Shown: piece after piece, positions 1 to 8,147 of the stretch
Layout: the number at the start of each line of letters is the position of its first letter
Numbering within the stretch: the first letter of the stretch is position 1
Source: DASXHY01 sp036272195
Lineage (GTDB): Bacteria > Verrucomicrobiota > Verrucomicrobiia > Limisphaerales > DASXHY01
Assembly: GCA_036272195.1 (NCBI GenBank)
Contig: DATAZE010000055.1
Coordinates: forward strand, 1 to 64,000
DNA: 64,000 nt
Direction of reading: 5' to 3'
Notes under the pieces: model-generated
The model's input: the letters and a program-made list of their open reading frames with translations, nothing else
Database searches by the model: none
Told to the model about the DNA's origin: nothing
Position numbers and translations under genes: made by a program

Positions 1-154
1 CCGGGAAGCGGTCTTTTTGGTGTTTTGGCGTCGTTTCGGCTCAGTCACAGGGTTTTTCAAACCTGCTCCTTCGCCGAAGCCTTGCCAAAAACCAAAAATC
101 CTCGCTCCGAATTGGCTACAGTATTTTTTAAACCGCTCTAGTGTTGTGAAACTT

Positions 155-177
155 GCCGGCGGGACGCCGGCGCTCCC
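155..177. repeat. Short GC-rich intergenic hairpin
   Basis: Two GCCGGC blocks (155-160 and 166-171) lie five bases apart and are followed by gctccc. The unit is related in composition to the other GC-rich intergenic hairpins in this window. Apart from this, bases 1-265 show nothing I can support. An open frame runs through the region from base 17, but it has no recognisable protein content before the lipoprotein start at 266. Confidence 0.4.
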
Positions 178-265
178 AGGGTGGAACAAAATAATCATTG
201 AAAAACAGCGGTGTGGGTACCAGCCTTGCGCCGGTGCGACGAATCTGTTCTTCGAGGATTTTATT

Positions 266-520
266 ATGAAGCGATTGCTGCTGCCAGCGCTGGCGTGCCT
301 TTTAATGATGAGTGGCTGCGCGCGCACCTATGTCCTGACTTTGAGTAATGGTGATCGCATCCGGACGGTCGGCAGGCCGCGTCTCGACAAGGGCTTCTTT
401 TATTTCAAGGACGCATCGGGGCGCGAGAGCACTGTTTTTTCCGGGCGCGTGACCGAGGTCGCCCCGGCTTCAATGGCCAGCCCGGATGCGAATTCCGCAT
501 TCAAGCCCGTTTCGAAGTAA
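266..520 (+). CDS. YgdI/YgdR-like small lipoprotein
   Basis: This is an 84-residue protein. It starts with a lipoprotein signal (MKRLLLPALA, lipobox ending in SGC with Cys at about residue 18). The mature part, YVLTLSNGDRIRTVGRPRLD then FYFKDASGRE, fits the small beta-rich YgdI/YgdR (DUF903) fold, in which a 'display' strand is followed by a 'G-x-P-x-L-D' turn. The frame is open back to base 17, but ATG 266 is chosen because it follows a GAGG-like ribosome binding site and begins the signal peptide. The last 20 bases overlap the 3' end of convergent ribE. The family has no firm molecular role; it is probably an envelope-anchored protein. Confidence 0.75.
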   Translation: MKRLLLPALACLLMMSGCARTYVLTLSNGDRIRTVGRPRLDKGFFYFKDASGRESTVFSGRVTEVAPASMASPDANSAFKPVSK

Positions 521-1109
521 GAAACTTCTCCACGTATTTCCCGAGCAAGTCTGCCTCGAGGTCGACGGCGTCGCCAACTTTGCGTTCGCTTAAGGCCGTG
601 ATTTCGTACGTGTGCGGAATAATCCAGACGCGGAAACTTTTTTTCGTTACGTCAGCGACGGTGAGGCTGATGCCATCGACGGCGATGGAGCCTTTTAAAA
701 TCACGTAGCGCATAACTTCCGGCGGCGCGGCGATATCAAGCACGTGATCCTTGCCGGTGCGTTCCCAACGGATGATTTTTCCAATGCCGTCGATGTGGCC
801 GGTCACGAAGTGGCCGCCGAGTTCGGCCTGCACGCGCAAGGGGCGCTCGAGGTTCACGCGCGAGCCGGGTCTGGCGAATTGCAGGTTGGTGCGCTGCCAG
901 GTTTCCTGGAGCAGATCGAATTGAGCGAGCGTGAATTTCCCGCGCCGAGTCAGTTTGACGACTGTGAGGCAACAGCCATTGACCGCGAGGCTATCGCCGA
1001 TTTTCAGGCCCTTGCCGCATTTGGCGATGCGCACGGTCAATTCAATCGATTTCGCAGCTGGCTTGATGCGTTCGACGATTCCTGCTTCCTCGACAATTCC
1101 AGTAAACAT
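501..1109 (-). CDS. ribE: Riboflavin synthase, alpha subunit
   Basis: Riboflavin synthase dismutates two molecules of 6,7-dimethyl-8-ribityllumazine to riboflavin and a pyrimidine. The 202-residue protein begins with the family hallmark MFTGIVEEAG and contains two homologous beta-barrel lumazine-binding halves. Half one has VNGCCLTVV and GGHFVTGHIDG; half two has VDGISLTVAD near residue 145. The length is typical. It lies downstream of ribD on the same strand, but a transposase unit of about 1.1 kb separates the two, so co-transcription with ribD may be lost or weakened. The 3' end overlaps the convergent lipoprotein gene by 20 bp. Confidence 0.95.
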   Translation of the reverse strand: MFTGIVEEAGIVERIKPAAKSIELTVRIAKCGKGLKIGDSLAVNGCCLTVVKLTRRGKFTLAQFDLLQETWQRTNLQFARPGSRVNLERPLRVQAELGGHFVTGHIDGIGKIIRWERTGKDHVLDIAAPPEVMRYVILKGSIAVDGISLTVADVTKKSFRVWIIPHTYEITALSERKVGDAVDLEADLLGKYVEKFLTSKRA

Positions 1110-1164
1110 GCGGGCAAATTAGTGTTGAAAACAAAAGCCGTCGAGCCGTGTTTTAATGAAGTGA

Positions 1165-1333
1165 ACGGAGCGCGACTGTGCTGAAAGCCAGTCGCAGCGG
1201 GTGATGGGTCGAGGAGCGGCGAAAATGGGGCCGGCTCGGCGATTTAACGTTCCTGCGGCTGGTCCTTCGGACATAGCCGCGCTCCTTACGAGGAGACGCG
1301 CGCGGTCAGGAACAGGTCTTTACCGAGGGTGCG
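1165..1333. repeat. REP pair (BIME) copy A plus duplicated ribD tail
   Basis: This 169-bp block is about 95% identical to 2103-2269. It holds two inverted 32-34 bp REP-like units. The first is at 1167-1198 (stem GCGACTG/CAGTCGC) and the second, in the opposite orientation, is at 1252-1285 (stem GCGGCT/AGCCGC). A 48-bp copy of the ribD 3' end follows. The differences from copy B are a few substitutions and a 2-bp length change in the loop of the second REP. The arrangement matches a bacterial interspersed mosaic element next to its RAYT transposase. Confidence 0.85.
1286..1333 (-). pseudogene. Remnant of the ribD 3' end
   Basis: These 48 bases are identical to the last 16 codons of ribD including its TAA stop (2222-2269). 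They encode RTLGKDLFLTARVSS and nothing upstream in frame continues RibD. The fragment belongs to the direct duplication flanking the transposase gene. It shows that the duplicated target reached into the ribD coding region. Confidence 0.85.
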
Positions 1334-2102
1334 GAATTCGTTTTGGAGACTCGATGAGATTAGGCCGGCAGCCGAAGAACGCCATCATTATCCCGCAACC
1401 GCGCGCTGCTCCAAGGCCAATCCTTCGGATCGAGCACCAGTTTTGCTTTTGTGGGATTGTTTTCGATGTAACGCACTGTTTTTTGCTCCTGTCGACCATC
1501 GCGCATAAAAGTGTCCCAATAGTCCACCTGCCAAAAATTACCGCGGCGCCTCAAAATCTGGTTTGCCTTTTGCGCTGTGTGTTTCTTCCAACTCTCGATA
1601 ATTCGCGCCATCGGTGTGGCGTTCGTTTTGAATAGCGTGTGAACATGATTCGGCATTACCACCCATGCACGCAGCTCATAGCGGTTGCCATGGAAAAACT
1701 GCACAGCATTTTCGACGATTTGGGCAATTTCGGACTGGCGCAAATGACAGTGGCCTCGACCACGATCAAGGTAAGCTTCCAGTTCCGCGCGACGCTGCCG
1801 GTCATTTTCAATTTTCCAAATGTGCTCCCATTCGGAGCGAAGCGATTCAGGAAAAGAATCTGCAAGACGAAAAGTGACAAATTGAACCAGCCCGGACTCA
1901 TCACGATGTGGAAGATAACCGCGTTCATGCCAACCGCGAAAGCCACGTTCTGCGTCTGCTCTCGTGGGAGATGGTGACCAGTGGCGCTTGCCCTCAACCA
2001 AATTGAGAACGCCGGGATTATGCGGCGGGCCGCGCGATTTAAGTGGCCGGGTCACGCTGTGATTGAGCCGAAAATAATATCGGGCAGCAAGCTTCGAAGG
2101 GT
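1334..2102. mobile_element. RAYT unit inserted between ribD and ribE
   Basis: The segment lies between two direct 167-169 bp repeats and consists almost entirely of the RAYT gene. The repeats include 48 bp of the end of ribD, so the unit appears to have arisen by duplication or insertion across the ribD-ribE junction. The exact ends cannot be fixed from one sequence. What is seen is the duplication; the insertion history is inferred. Confidence 0.65.
1360..2055 (-). CDS. REP-associated tyrosine transposase (RAYT)
   Basis: The 231-residue protein is of the Y1/TnpA-REP family, single-strand-specific HUH-type nucleases that act on REP hairpins. The hallmark MPNHVHTLF gives the His-x-His metal site near the middle. 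A downstream RYIENNPTKA segment carries the probable catalytic tyrosine. The N-terminal GYLPHRDESGLVQFVTFRLA is also typical. The gene sits between two near-identical REP pairs (1165-1333 and 2103-2269), the setting expected for a RAYT. It separates ribE from ribD. The frame is intact and the motifs are present, so it may be active. Confidence 0.9.
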   Translation of the reverse strand: MTRPLKSRGPPHNPGVLNLVEGKRHWSPSPTRADAERGFRGWHERGYLPHRDESGLVQFVTFRLADSFPESLRSEWEHIWKIENDRQRRAELEAYLDRGRGHCHLRQSEIAQIVENAVQFFHGNRYELRAWVVMPNHVHTLFKTNATPMARIIESWKKHTAQKANQILRRRGNFWQVDYWDTFMRDGRQEQKTVRYIENNPTKAKLVLDPKDWPWSSARLRDNDGVLRLPA

Positions 2103-2269
2103 ACGGAGCGCGACTGTGCTGAAAGCCAGTCGCAGCGGGTGATTGGTCGAGGAGCGGCGAAAATGGGGCCGGTTTGGCGATTTAACGTTCCTGCGGCTGG
2201 TCTGCGACACAGCCGCGCTCCTTACGAGGAGACGCGCGCGGTCAGGAACAGGTCTTTACCGAGGGTGCG
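2103..2269. repeat. REP pair (BIME) copy B
   Basis: This is the second copy of the 1165-1333 block. REP unit one is at 2105-2136. REP unit two, inverted, is at 2190-2221 with a perfect 7-bp stem GCGGCTG/CAGCCGC. Aligned in the same orientation the two units share GGAGCGCG, CTGTG and a CCAG-CGCAG end. The block's right end (2222-2269) is the genuine end of ribD. Confidence 0.85.
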
Positions 2270-3367
2270 CCATTCGGGTTCGCGCAGGTTGATAATTTCA
2301 TCCAGGCCTTGCACGCCTTCGCCGCCGACGGCTTTGCGCGCGTCACGCCCGCCCAGGACGCGCGGGGCGTAGAAAAAGGCGATGCGTTGCGCGAGGCCTT
2401 CGAACAGAAAAGAACTGTTTACTTCGCCGCCGCCTTCGACGAGCAGGTGAGTCACGTTTTCCGCGCCGAGTTTTTTCAACAGCCAGGGGAGGGAAATCCT
2501 TGTTCGGGGCGCGACGAGGACATTTGCCTGGCGGGCCAAGGCGGCCACGCGTTTCTTTGGCGCGGCTTTGGTTGCGACGATGGTTGTCAGGGCGGCGAAT
2601 TCGTCACTCACTACTTTCGCAGTCGGCGGCGTGCGTGCCAGTGAGTCCAAAACGATTCGGCGCAGCGGTTTCGCCATCTTCCCTTGTCCATTTGGTGTTT
2701 TCGTCCTGACGGTGAGGCTTGGGTCGTCGGCCAAAATTGTATTCACTCCTACTAGAATGGCGTCCGCACCCCGGCGAAGGTTCATGGCAAATTCTCGTGA
2801 TTGCTCGCCGGTGATCCACTTGGATTCACCGGAGGCGGTGGCGATTTTCCCATCGAGGGTCATTGCGGCTTTGACCGTGATGACGGGCGTGCGGTGAACA
2901 ATCCAATGATTGAATGCTTCGTTCAGGCGGACGCATTGGTCGGAGATTTTTTGACCGTCTGTTCCACTTGTGCGGAAGTCGAGAACGTCAACCCCGGCGC
3001 GTTTTAGGATTTTTAGTGCCTTGCCGGCATGGTTCGGATTCGGATCGATTGCGCCGATCACCACGCGTTTGATTCCGGCGGCGATGATTGCTTCCGTGCA
3101 AGGCGGCGTGCGGCCGTGCGTGGAGCAGGGTTCCAACGTGACGTAGAGTGTGGCGCCGCGGGGATTGTGCCCGTGTTTTTGCGCGTTGTGAAGGGCCTCG
3201 ATTTCTCCATGAGGCAAACCGGCGCGTCGATGCCATCCGCGTCCGATGATTTTCCCGCCTTTCACCAGGACCGCGCCGACCATCGGGTTTGGCGAGGCGG
3301 AGCCGTAACCCTTGCGGGCAAGGCGCAGAGCGAGGCGCATAAATCGGATATCGGACATCGCGCTCAT
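2222..3367 (-). CDS. ribD: Bifunctional riboflavin deaminase/reductase
   Basis: RibD converts the GTP cyclohydrolase II product by deamination and then side-chain reduction in riboflavin synthesis. The N-terminal cytidine-deaminase-like half shows the zinc site HGEIEAL then PCSTHGRTPPC. The C-terminal half is the reductase (TVKAAMTLDGKIATASGESK, then LLVEGGGEVNSSFL). A TTG-initiated frame extends to 3385, but ATG 3367 is the more likely start. Length, about 381 residues, is usual. The last 16 codons are duplicated at 1286-1333 beside a transposase. The gene lies 39 bp downstream of a membrane-protein gene on the same strand. Confidence 0.94.
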   Translation of the reverse strand: MSAMSDIRFMRLALRLARKGYGSASPNPMVGAVLVKGGKIIGRGWHRRAGLPHGEIEALHNAQKHGHNPRGATLYVTLEPCSTHGRTPPCTEAIIAAGIKRVVIGAIDPNPNHAGKALKILKRAGVDVLDFRTSGTDGQKISDQCVRLNEAFNHWIVHRTPVITVKAAMTLDGKIATASGESKWITGEQSREFAMNLRRGADAILVGVNTILADDPSLTVRTKTPNGQGKMAKPLRRIVLDSLARTPPTAKVVSDEFAALTTIVATKAAPKKRVAALARQANVLVAPRTRISLPWLLKKLGAENVTHLLVEGGGEVNSSFLFEGLAQRIAFFYAPRVLGGRDARKAVGGEGVQGLDEIINLREPEWRTLGKDLFLTARVSS

Positions 3368-3406
3368 GTTAACCTGAGGAATCAAAAACTCAATGGATTT
3401 TCGTTT

Positions 3407-5623
3407 TCAAAACAATCCCGACCGGCGCAACAGGAAGTATTCGTTCAAGGGATCGTCATCGGTGATTTGGATATCGAGGTTGGTATTCAGCATACTGTCC
3501 GGCAGGACCTCGCGGCTGACCACATGTTTGAGGTAAGAGGCAGTTGTTTGATCCGGCAGCGCCCATTCCAACAAATCTTTTTTTGCACTCACCGGCATCC
3601 GCGCCGCGAGTTGTTCCGAGGTCTGATGTTCAATTGGATCCATGGAGGCAAGAATGTGGACCCCCCAATTCTCGATGGATGGATAACAGTGGACTTGAGG
3701 AAATGAGGCGTAAACGGACCGGATCACGGCCTGCACGGCCATTTTCTCTCCGCTCGGCACCCAGACCTGGAGGATGCCATTGGGCTGAAGGTGTTGTTTG
3801 ATTTCGTCGTAAAACTCGGTCGAGTAGAGCAGGCTGGAGCCGGCGGCTTCGAGCGGCGGGGGCGGGTCGACCGCGATGACATCATATTTTTGCCGCGTGC
3901 GCCTGAGGAAACGGCGTCCGTCATCGATGACGATTCGACCGCGGAGATTTTTCAAAACTTCCGGCGCGTCCGCATGATAGTATCCGAACGATTTCGGCAC
4001 TCCGGGAACCAGTTCAACCGCGGTAGTCTCCACATCCCAACTCAACGCCGAGCGATAACTTGTTCCCATGCCGAAGCAGATGACCAGGACGGATTGGGAC
4101 GGCCCTTTATGAAAAGCCATTGGCAAATGAATCATGAACTTGGTGATGGGAGTCAGGACGGTCATCCCGATGCCATTTACCAAAAGTCGTTTGTCGCCAT
4201 TTGGATCGGCGGAAATAACCGAAGCGGCATAATCCCGCCGGATTTCCACGCTGCTTGAGGAGGCGGCAAAGCTGTCGGCGAAACTGTGTGAAAAATAGAG
4301 ACAATAAATGGCGAGCAAGCCGCCACCGATTCCCGACCAGAGCCGTTGCAAACGTGGAAGCGAGTTCCGAAAGAAAAAGTAAAATGCGATGATGGGCAGG
4401 CTGAGGACAATTAACGCGGAACGTTCGCTCATGGACGGCAGCAGCACGTAGGAGGCAACCAGCGGCCCTAGAATGCAGCCGAGAACATTGATGGCGTAGG
4501 CGCGGCCTGCTTTAGCCGGGTTTCCCAGGCAGAAACTGTCAATCAATGCCGGAGTCAAATATCCCAAAATCGCGCAGAGGGGAAAAATGCTCGCGAGCAC
4601 GATGAGCACGCTCGAAAGGTGCAGCGAGTAAAACATGTCCATCGCCACAAATCGGGGATCGCTCGCCGGAATCGGAAGAAAAACGGCGATGGCCAGAAGC
4701 ATGATGAGCAAGGGTGTCTTCCACGACGTGCCTTTTTTGAGGTGATGCCGATAAAAGATGGAGCCAGCCAAAGTCGCTCCCAAATAGACGAAGACGACGA
4801 GGGCGAAGGAATAAACCTGGGTTTTCAGGACCGGCGTGAAGAGCCGTGTCCAGACGACTTCCATCGCCATTGCGGAAAAGCCGGTGGAAAACAAAATCCA
4901 TTTTACCGGGCCATTGTTCGAGTTGCCGGGAAGGGATGGTTTGGGTTCCTCGACGGGTTCGTGGCCGGCGCTGCGTTTGTTGCGCGCTCCCAAAGCGAGG
5001 CCGGAGAGCGCGATTATAAAATTACCGCCGGCGGCAAAATGCAAACTGCTGTGGAAGCCAAACATCTCGACAAAGACAACGGCGGTTAAAAAAGTGCCGC
5101 ACATGGCGCCCAGGACATTGGCGACATACAAATAACTGAAGCTGTCCGTTCCGGTTTCGTTGGTCTCCCGGATATAAGCCATCATTAACGGGAAGGTCGC
5201 CCCCATGAATATGCACCAGGGGAGGATGGAAATGGCCAGAACGAGAGCCGAGAGAAAAAGATAGCGGAATGAATCACCGCCTCCCGACGCCAGTAGAAAA
5301 TGTTCGCCCATCGCAAACAAGCGCGGAACCGCGTAGGCGCCCAGCCCGATGATGAATTCGGCTGCTGCATAGAATATCGCGGCGGAAAGACCGGTCCTTT
5401 TGGCGAGGGGAACCACCCAGTGCCCGCCGGCCCACGAGCCGAGCGACAGTCCGAGCATGAAAACCGAGATCACGACTGATAGAACCGGGGTGATGATTCC
5501 GAAGGACGCAAACGCGAGCCGGGTCCAGATTACCTGATAGACCAGGCTGCAAAAGCCGGAGACGAAAAAGAGCGCAAAAAAAATCCAGCGGGGTGTATTT
5601 TGATTGGTTGGCGGCGTGGGCAT
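3407..5623 (-). CDS. Membrane protein with spermidine-synthase-like domain
   Basis: The 738-residue protein has an N-terminal MFS-like set of roughly a dozen hydrophobic segments (from FFALFFVSGFCSLVYQ onward). A C-terminal Rossmann domain, about residues 480-700, resembles spermidine synthase (VICFGMGTSYRSAL, VELVPGV, DVIAVDPPPPLEAAGSS). Such fusions are widespread, and their reaction is not generally known. The catalytic segment reads VDPPPP rather than the Asp-x-x-Asp pattern of true aminopropyltransferases, so polyamine synthesis is doubtful. It ends 39 bp before the likely ribD start and begins 12 bp after the end of ftsY, suggesting one transcript for ftsY, this gene and ribD. Confidence 0.8.
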   Translation of the reverse strand: MPTPPTNQNTPRWIFFALFFVSGFCSLVYQVIWTRLAFASFGIITPVLSVVISVFMLGLSLGSWAGGHWVVPLAKRTGLSAAIFYAAAEFIIGLGAYAVPRLFAMGEHFLLASGGGDSFRYLFLSALVLAISILPWCIFMGATFPLMMAYIRETNETGTDSFSYLYVANVLGAMCGTFLTAVVFVEMFGFHSSLHFAAGGNFIIALSGLALGARNKRSAGHEPVEEPKPSLPGNSNNGPVKWILFSTGFSAMAMEVVWTRLFTPVLKTQVYSFALVVFVYLGATLAGSIFYRHHLKKGTSWKTPLLIMLLAIAVFLPIPASDPRFVAMDMFYSLHLSSVLIVLASIFPLCAILGYLTPALIDSFCLGNPAKAGRAYAINVLGCILGPLVASYVLLPSMSERSALIVLSLPIIAFYFFFRNSLPRLQRLWSGIGGGLLAIYCLYFSHSFADSFAASSSSVEIRRDYAASVISADPNGDKRLLVNGIGMTVLTPITKFMIHLPMAFHKGPSQSVLVICFGMGTSYRSALSWDVETTAVELVPGVPKSFGYYHADAPEVLKNLRGRIVIDDGRRFLRRTRQKYDVIAVDPPPPLEAAGSSLLYSTEFYDEIKQHLQPNGILQVWVPSGEKMAVQAVIRSVYASFPQVHCYPSIENWGVHILASMDPIEHQTSEQLAARMPVSAKKDLLEWALPDQTTASYLKHVVSREVLPDSMLNTNLDIQITDDDPLNEYFLLRRSGLF

Positions 5624-5635
5624 GCGCTCTGGCTC

Positions 5636-6547
5636 TTATTCTTCAAACAATGCCTGGGCGAATTGCTTCGCATCGAATGGTTGCAAATCATCTGCCTGCT
5701 CGCCCAAGCCGATGAACTTGATCGGCAGGCCGAGTTCTTTTTGGATGGCGACCACCATTCCACCCTTGCTGGTGCCATCGAGTTTGGTGACGACCAGGCC
5801 GGTGAGCGGGACGGCTTTGTTGAACTCGCGCGCCTGGTTGAGCGCATTCATGCCGGTGGTCGCGTCCAGCACCAGCAGGACTTCATGCGGCGCACCCGGC
5901 AGTTGTTTGCCGATGACGCGGTGCAACTTTTGCAATTCCTGCATCAAATTGTGTTTGGTATGCAAACGGCCGGCGGTGTCGATGAACAGGTATTCGGCCT
6001 TGCGCGCCCGCGCGGCGGTGATGGCGTCATGGGCCACCGAGGCGGCGTCCGCTCCGTAAGCTCCGGCGACGACTTCGACTTTAAGGCGCTGGCCCCAAAG
6101 TTTAATTTGCTCAATAGCCGCGGCGCGGAAGGTGTCGCAGGCGGCGAGCAACGCGGTCTTGTGTTGGGATTGAATCAGGTGCGCGAGTTTGGCTGAGGTG
6201 GTGGTTTTGCCGGTGCCGTTGACGCCGACAATGGAAACGACTGTCAAGCCGTCCGGCGCGGTGATCAATTCGGATTTGTTGGCCGCGAGGCTTTTTTCCA
6301 CTTCGGCCCGCGCGATTGCGAAAACGTCCAACCCGGCGCCGCCCTGGGTCTCATAACCTTTTTTGACGGCGTCGAGGATCTGCGACGTCATGGCCATGCC
6401 GAGATCCGCCGCAATGAGAGCGGCTTCCAATTCCTCGATCGTGCCGGCCTCGAGTTTGGGCGAGCGCGTGACGATGCGTTTGATTTCGTGCGCCAGCTTG
6501 CTTTGAGTCTTCTGCAAGCCGGCCTTGAACTTGGCGAAAAGGCCCAT
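5636..6547 (-). CDS. ftsY: Signal recognition particle receptor FtsY
   Basis: FtsY is the SRP-receptor GTPase that delivers ribosomes translating membrane proteins to the Sec translocon. The 303-residue protein has the NG domain only: P-loop GVNGTGKTTTSAKL near residue 110, DTAGRLHTKHN, and the guanine-specificity motif TKLDGTSKGG. The long acidic A domain of the E. coli protein is absent, as in many non-proteobacterial FtsY proteins. It is flanked on the same strand by the PHP phosphoesterase (12 bp) and the spermidine-synthase-like gene (12 bp). Confidence 0.95.
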   Translation of the reverse strand: MGLFAKFKAGLQKTQSKLAHEIKRIVTRSPKLEAGTIEELEAALIAADLGMAMTSQILDAVKKGYETQGGAGLDVFAIARAEVEKSLAANKSELITAPDGLTVVSIVGVNGTGKTTTSAKLAHLIQSQHKTALLAACDTFRAAAIEQIKLWGQRLKVEVVAGAYGADAASVAHDAITAARARKAEYLFIDTAGRLHTKHNLMQELQKLHRVIGKQLPGAPHEVLLVLDATTGMNALNQAREFNKAVPLTGLVVTKLDGTSKGGMVVAIQKELGLPIKFIGLGEQADDLQPFDAKQFAQALFEE

Positions 6548-6548
6548 T

Positions 6549-6572
6549 GAAATTACGATTTACGATTTACGA
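6549..6572. repeat. Heptamer microrepeat (atttacg)n at a gene end
   Basis: A run of about three 7-base units (atttacg) overlaps the 3' end of the PHP gene; its last codons and TAA stop (DRKS-stop) are made by the repeat. A matching array in inverted orientation lies at 7493-7523 on the other side of the gene. The period of exactly seven bases is shared with the other microrepeats in this window. Confidence 0.7.
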
Positions 6573-7426
6573 TCTCCGGGACTGGAGAGGGCGTGGAGGT
6601 TGAGGTTGGCGCGGGCAGCTACTGCGGCTTTGAGTTTTTCCACGTGTTGATAGGGCAATTTGACGGTGCCGATGAGTGGTTTGCCTTTGTTCATGCCGTG
6701 GCAGTCCGAGCCGCCGGTGACGAGCAATTTAAATTTGTCGGCGATTTCCAGGTAGTGCTCCGCAATCGCGGTGGAATGCTTGGTGTGGAAACATTCAATG
6801 CCGTCCATTCCGGCCGCGACGAGGTCGGGAATGACTTCATCGGTGCGATTCAATCCCGGATGCGCCATGACGGCGAGGCCGCCGGATTGATGGATCAGAT
6901 CGATGGCGTAGCCGGCGGAGATTCTCGCTTTGGGAACCCAGGCGGGGCGATGTTTCTTGAGGAAACGCTCGAAGGCTTCGTCCAGTGAACCGCAAAGACC
7001 GGCTTTGACCAGCGCGCGGGCGACGTGCGGGCGTCCGGGCGAACGGCAATTGGCCATGGCAAAGACGTCTTCGGCGCGGAGCGGGACATTCAATTCATTG
7101 AGCCGCGCGATCATTTCGTGAATCCGGTTTTGTCGCACGGCCTGGAATTTTGCGATGTCAGAAAGTAATCCCGGATTATGCGTGTCGAGGAAATAGCCGA
7201 GGATGTGAATTTCGTTATCGTTTTGCTCGGCGGTCAGTTCAGCGCCAGGAATGAATTCGATTTTGAGGGCTTCGCAAGCGTCGGCGGCGCGCTGGCAGCC
7301 TTCGACGGTATCATGATCGGTCAGCGCGATGGCAGCCAGTGAGTTTTTCGCGGCTTGCGACACCAATTCCTCCGGCGTGTAAGTGCCGTCCGAAAAGTTT
7401 GTGTGCAAATGTAAATCGGCAAACAT
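6560..7426 (-). CDS. PHP-domain phosphoesterase (YciV/RNase AM-like)
   Basis: The 288-residue protein is a PHP-family metal-dependent phosphoesterase. Metal-binding motifs are visible: DLHLHTNFSDGTYTPEE at the N-terminus, ALTDHDTVEGC near residue 35, and GGSDCHG near residue 240. Relatives act as 3',5'-nucleoside bisphosphate phosphatases or as 5'-3' exoribonucleases trimming rRNA ends; which one applies here cannot be decided. Its final codons are encoded by a heptamer microrepeat that reads through DRKS to a stop, so the tail is probably not functional sequence. It is likely co-transcribed with ftsY. Confidence 0.85.
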   Translation of the reverse strand: MFADLHLHTNFSDGTYTPEELVSQAAKNSLAAIALTDHDTVEGCQRAADACEALKIEFIPGAELTAEQNDNEIHILGYFLDTHNPGLLSDIAKFQAVRQNRIHEMIARLNELNVPLRAEDVFAMANCRSPGRPHVARALVKAGLCGSLDEAFERFLKKHRPAWVPKARISAGYAIDLIHQSGGLAVMAHPGLNRTDEVIPDLVAAGMDGIECFHTKHSTAIAEHYLEIADKFKLLVTGGSDCHGMNKGKPLIGTVKLPYQHVEKLKAAVAARANLNLHALSSPGDRKS

Positions 7427-7432
7427 CTATTA

Positions 7433-7539
7433 GTCCAATGTCCAAGGGCCAAAGTCCAAAATCGTCCGGTCGTTTTCCACTTCCGGCATGCTCGTAAATC
7501 GTAAATTGTAAATCGTAAATCGCATTGGGCTTTGGACTA
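7433..7539. repeat. Compound heptamer microrepeat hairpin
   Basis: The region between the PHP gene and nusB holds tccaaag-type units at the left (7433-7468), an (aaatcgt)n array at 7493-7523, and a ggctttggact arm at 7528-7538 that pairs with the left arm. The nusB stop codon (TAG on the minus strand, 7537-7539) lies inside the right arm. It looks like a member of the same hairpin family as 23508-23634 and 55066-55189. Confidence 0.6.
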
Positions 7540-8037
7540 TTTCACAATTCGCGCGGGGCGCATCAGCTCGCCTTTGACTTTGTCGAGAATGCCGTTCACG
7601 AATTTGCCGCTGTCCTGGGTGGAGAATTTTTTGGCGATATCGACGGCTTCATTGATGCTGACGACGGGCGGGATGTCCTCGCGATGCAGCATTTCGTAAA
7701 TGGCGAGGCGCAAGATGTTCCGGTCCACGGCGGCGATGCGATGCAATTCCCAGTTCTTCGCGTGTTTTTTGATGACCTCGTCCACTTCGTCGCGATGTTC
7801 GAGGGTGCCACGGATGAGCGGGTCGGCGAAGAGACGCATGGCGGCTTCATCGATGGTGGGAGCGGAGATTTCGGGTTCCTCGCCCCAGTTGGCGGCGCCT
7901 TTTTCCTCGGCAATGGCGGCGGCGCGTTGCGAACTCCAGAATTGCTCCAGAGCTTCATCCAGCTTTTCGGGCGGATTCAGATCGTGCTGAAACAAAAACT
8001 GCACCGCGCGCTCACGCGCTTCACGTCGCTTGCCCAT
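7537..8037 (-). CDS. nusB: Transcription antitermination factor NusB
   Basis: NusB binds boxA RNA with NusE (S10) and supports antitermination of rRNA operons. The 166-residue, all-helical protein begins MGKRREARERAVQFLFQ, the usual NusB opening. It carries the conserved C-terminal blocks DRNILRLAIYEML and PPVVSINEAVDIAKKFS, then KFVNGILDKV. It is slightly longer than the E. coli protein because of an insert near residues 30-65. The start is ATG at 8037. The TAG stop falls within a microrepeat hairpin. Confidence 0.94.
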   Translation of the reverse strand: MGKRREARERAVQFLFQHDLNPPEKLDEALEQFWSSQRAAAIAEEKGAANWGEEPEISAPTIDEAAMRLFADPLIRGTLEHRDEVDEVIKKHAKNWELHRIAAVDRNILRLAIYEMLHREDIPPVVSINEAVDIAKKFSTQDSGKFVNGILDKVKGELMRPARIVK

Positions 8038-8147
8038 ATATCCCTCAACATGCCGTAGAAACGGCCGGGGAGAAATGAAAATTTTTAGCTCGTAAAATGG
8101 AGGGGCGAACTTACTCGCTCCGAGAGAGTGCGGAGAGGAGGCCGGTT

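Noticed and set aside
17..265. N-terminal extension of the first lipoprotein frame back to base 17
   Set aside because: The extension has no conserved sequence and precedes the clear signal peptide and ribosome binding site at 266.
3368..3406. FMN riboswitch upstream of ribD
   Set aside because: The gap between the upstream gene's end and ribD is under 40 bp and contains no FMN aptamer elements.
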